Shown here: positions 5,117 through 7,051 of the stretch, piece by piece
Layout of the letters: the number at the start of each line of letters is the position of its first letter
How positions within the stretch are numbered: the stretch's first letter is position 1
Source: Lysobacterales bacterium
GTDB taxonomy: Bacteria > Pseudomonadota > Gammaproteobacteria > Xanthomonadales > SZUA-36
Length of the DNA stretch: 7,051 nucleotides
Assembly: GCA_026193295.1 (NCBI GenBank)
Contig: JAPHSB010000179.1
Location: 1-7,051, forward strand
Direction: 5' to 3'
Program-made: the position numbers and the translations under genes
Notes under the pieces: model-generated
Databases searched by the model: none
Seen by the model: the letters and a program-made list of their open reading frames with translations, nothing else
Told to the model about the DNA's origin: nothing

Positions 5117-6700
5117 CTACACGCTGGGCGGCACTGTCCAATCACTTTCCAGCGCACCCTGGTCCATGATGACTTCGCGGTGACCGCTCCAGGTGGCAAC
5201 AATCGCCTCGGGGGTGCCGATACCCGCTGCCCGCGGGTCGCCGCAGGGTCCGAACCAGTGATTCTGGGGCGCCGCGGTGGTGCGGGCACGCATCCCGCAA
5301 TAGGTCGTGCCATTGACCGTGGCGCCGAGAACCCGACCCTGGAACACAGGGTCGGCGCTGACGACCGCGGCCGTCAGGTGGTGGGATATGCGCTCCATGA
5401 TCGCCAGCACGCTGTCGAGGTCGTTGTCGCCATAACAAACCACGACCTGGAACGGGCCGAACAATTCGGTGGTGACCTGGTCGAAATGATCGCTTTGCAG
5501 GGCCCGGAGTGGAACGCTTACGGCCGTGGGCTGCCAGGCGCCGTAACAGGAAGGGATCGAGTGGCCCTGCAAAGGCATGCCTCCAAACAGCAACTCGCTG
5601 CCGGGAATGGCCAGCATGCCGTCGATGTGCGCCTGGATGCGCTCATTGGTCCAGCTCAGCACCGGGCCCACCGTCAGGTCGTCCAGCCCGCGGCGCGCAG
5701 CCAGCTCGGCGAGTCTCGGCAACAAGCCGTCCGCCCAGTTCTCGTGCACGAACAGGATGCTCTGGGCCGAGCACTTCTGACCGCTCGCGTTGTAGGCGTC
5801 CTCATCGCACTGCCAGGCCACGTAATCCAGCCAGTCCGGCTGGTAGTCCGGGCCGATGATTTTCCAGTCGAAGCCGGCGTCCTCGAGCCGCACCCGACCG
5901 TTGAAAGCATGGGCGATTCGCTCCGCCACGCTGCTCGACCCGGTGAACTGGACCATCCGCAGATCGGTCACCGCGCTGTCCAGCAGCTTGCCCATGGTCT
6001 CGCCGCGGCAATGGATCAGGTCGACGTCGCCTGGCGCCAGGCCGGCTTCGATCAGCAGCCGCAGGAACTGTTCGAACACCACGCTGACTTTCGAGTCCAC
6101 CTTGACCAGCGGCCGGTTGCCCATGAACAGCGCACCCAGCACCTGCAAAGCGGGAATTTCCAGCGGAAAATTGAAGGGCGCGATCACCGCCACCGGCCCG
6201 TAAGGCCACCGGTAGCCGCGGCTTTCCTGCCCCGGACGGTCGCCCGGATTGGAAAACCCGCGGGCCAGGAAACGCACCCCGTCACCGGCGAAGTTCTCCA
6301 GGAAAATGCGCGTTACAGTGACCTCGTTCCGGCATTGATTCCAACTCTTTGGGATGACTCTCTGCAGTAATCGTGTGAAATAGTCCTCGACCTCCTGGTC
6401 AGCCAGCAGCGCCGCGGCCTGCGCGCAGACCGCGCCCAGTTGGACGTAACGCTGCGGGTTCTTGAAGGGGTTGTGCAGGCCGGTCTTCGGGCAGCCGCGG
6501 AGCCGCTCGACAAACGGAGCCGTGTCCACGGTATCCGGAACGCGGAGGAATTCGCCACCGTGCAGCGGGTCCGGTATGTCCTCGCGGAAACGCTCCACTT
6601 CCTGCCAGCGGCCGTCCAGCAGGTTGCGGACGATGCCCGGCTGCCCGGACTTCATGCCATGGTGGGGATCGACGGTAGCGAAGGTCGGCAAACGGGACAT
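5117..6700 (-). CDS. ALDH12-like delta-1-pyrroline-5-carboxylate dehydrogenase
   Basis: This 527-residue NAD(P)-dependent aldehyde dehydrogenase has every core residue: Asn177 in PFNFPLE, Lys200 in LVKVDSK, FTGSS (252-256), Glu273 in RLEDAGFDWK, catalytic Cys310 in SGQKCSAQS and ELFGPF (412-417). Long stretches recall plant mitochondrial P5C dehydrogenase (ALDH12): CPKTGLHNPFKNPQRY, GYRWPYGPV, AWQCDEDAY, QSILFVHENW, NGTTY and RTTAAPQNHWFGPCGDPR. In plants this enzyme oxidises glutamate semialdehyde/P5C to glutamate in proline breakdown; the same reaction is inferred here. It lacks a mitochondrial-type presequence and should be cytoplasmic. AAGGAG (6707-6712) lies 6 nt before the ATG. No proline dehydrogenase is visible nearby. 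It follows the cyclic-nucleotide-binding gene by 43 bp and is probably co-transcribed. Family 12 is recognised from memory of the plant sequence; the exact substrate is unproved. Confidence 0.88.
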   Translation of the reverse strand: MSRLPTFATVDPHHGMKSGQPGIVRNLLDGRWQEVERFREDIPDPLHGGEFLRVPDTVDTAPFVERLRGCPKTGLHNPFKNPQRYVQLGAVCAQAAALLADQEVEDYFTRLLQRVIPKSWNQCRNEVTVTRIFLENFAGDGVRFLARGFSNPGDRPGQESRGYRWPYGPVAVIAPFNFPLEIPALQVLGALFMGNRPLVKVDSKVSVVFEQFLRLLIEAGLAPGDVDLIHCRGETMGKLLDSAVTDLRMVQFTGSSSVAERIAHAFNGRVRLEDAGFDWKIIGPDYQPDWLDYVAWQCDEDAYNASGQKCSAQSILFVHENWADGLLPRLAELAARRGLDDLTVGPVLSWTNERIQAHIDGMLAIPGSELLFGGMPLQGHSIPSCYGAWQPTAVSVPLRALQSDHFDQVTTELFGPFQVVVCYGDNDLDSVLAIMERISHHLTAAVVSADPVFQGRVLGATVNGTTYCGMRARTTAAPQNHWFGPCGDPRAAGIGTPEAIVATWSGHREVIMDQGALESDWTVPPSV

Positions 6701-6743
6701 CGTTTACTCCTTGGGTCAGGTATGCAGAAACAACAGGGTGCTT

Positions 6744-7051
6744 TTAATTCTCGATCAACTCGAAAGCGACTTTCAGCCGGTCGGCCAGGACATTCATGAC
6801 GTGCAGTGAAAAGTCCGGCACGTGCCGCAGCAGCGCGTCGAAACTGCCCTGGTCGATAGACGCCAGCACGCAGTCTGTTATTGCGGTCACCGTCGCGCTG
6901 CGGATCTCGGCGTTGATGAGCGCCATTTCACCCACGATCTCACCGGGCCCTGCAGTCGCCAGGAGCTTGTTTTTCAAAGAAATGGATACTTCGCCCTGCA
7001 TCACCACGTACATGTGGTTCCCTGTCAGGCCCTCGGTGATGATCACGGCTC
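6744..7051 (-). CDS. Cyclic-nucleotide-binding domain protein, C-terminal part (cut by window edge)
   Basis: The frame is open from the right edge of the window to a TAA at 6744, giving about 102 residues. They show a cNMP-binding (CRP/FNR-like) beta-roll: EGLTGNHMYVVMQGEVSISLKNKLL, then the phosphate-binding cassette GPGEIVGEMALINAEIRSATVTA with the key Glu and Arg, and a closing helix ending RLKVAFELIEN. The protein stops right after this helix, so no helix-turn-helix follows and it is not a CRP-type transcription factor unless another domain lies before it. A GTG at 7046 is inside the domain and is not the real start; the N-terminus lies outside the window. The ALDH gene starts 43 bp downstream on the same strand. 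The ligand and partner are unknown. Confidence 0.85.
   Translation of the reverse strand, partial: AVIITEGLTGNHMYVVMQGEVSISLKNKLLATAGPGEIVGEMALINAEIRSATVTAITDCVLASIDQGSFDALLRHVPDFSLHVMNVLADRLKVAFELIEN

Noticed and set aside
5180..6370. A 396-codon open frame on the plus strand.
   Set aside because: It lies wholly antisense to the ALDH12 gene, has no family motifs and no ribosome site, and is explained by the GC-rich codon bias of the opposite strand.

Overview
The window looks like a GC-rich gammaproteobacterial chromosome. The strongest clue is the conserved block of a divergent UPF0149/ygfB gene, a small ZapB-like coiled-coil gene, zapA, 6S RNA and the 5-formyltetrahydrofolate cyclo-ligase gene, which is the gammaproteobacterial zapA-ssrS-ygfA neighbourhood. 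A NsrR-type nitric-oxide sensor behind a perfect FNR/Anr-type box suggests a facultative anaerobe that meets nitric oxide. No mobile element, CRISPR array or tRNA gene is visible.

Left part (1-3017). The 5' part of a UPF0149 gene reads leftward off the window. Across a 127-bp divergent region a near-consensus sigma70 promoter (406-434) fires rightward into the coiled-coil gene; its predicted start point falls on the ATG, so the message may be leaderless. Then come zapA (Z-ring stabiliser), 6S RNA with its own -10 element, fau (folate C1 salvage), an EVE-domain gene and rpiA (pentose phosphate pathway). The last three are tightly spaced and probably co-transcribed.

Middle (3018-3722). nsrR is a separate unit. 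A TTGAT-N4-ATCAA box is centred 41.5 bp before the start point predicted from a downstream -10 element, a class II FNR activator layout. A strong bidirectional terminator (3647-3676) separates nsrR from the convergent leftward genes.

Right part (3723-7051, all leftward). In transcription order these are a cyclic-nucleotide-binding protein (entering from the right edge), an aldehyde dehydrogenase strikingly like plant family-12 P5C dehydrogenase (ALDH12), a class D-like sortase, and a small secreted protein. That last protein has a signal peptide, an Ala/Pro/Glu-rich linker, LPTTA, a hydrophobic helix and a basic tail. Sortase and substrate lie 13 bp apart and form a self-contained one-enzyme/one-substrate sorting system in a Gram-negative bacterium. 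This is the most unusual system in the window. The ALDH12-like enzyme is second, because most Gram-negative bacteria oxidise P5C with the unrelated-subfamily PutA/ALDH4 enzyme.
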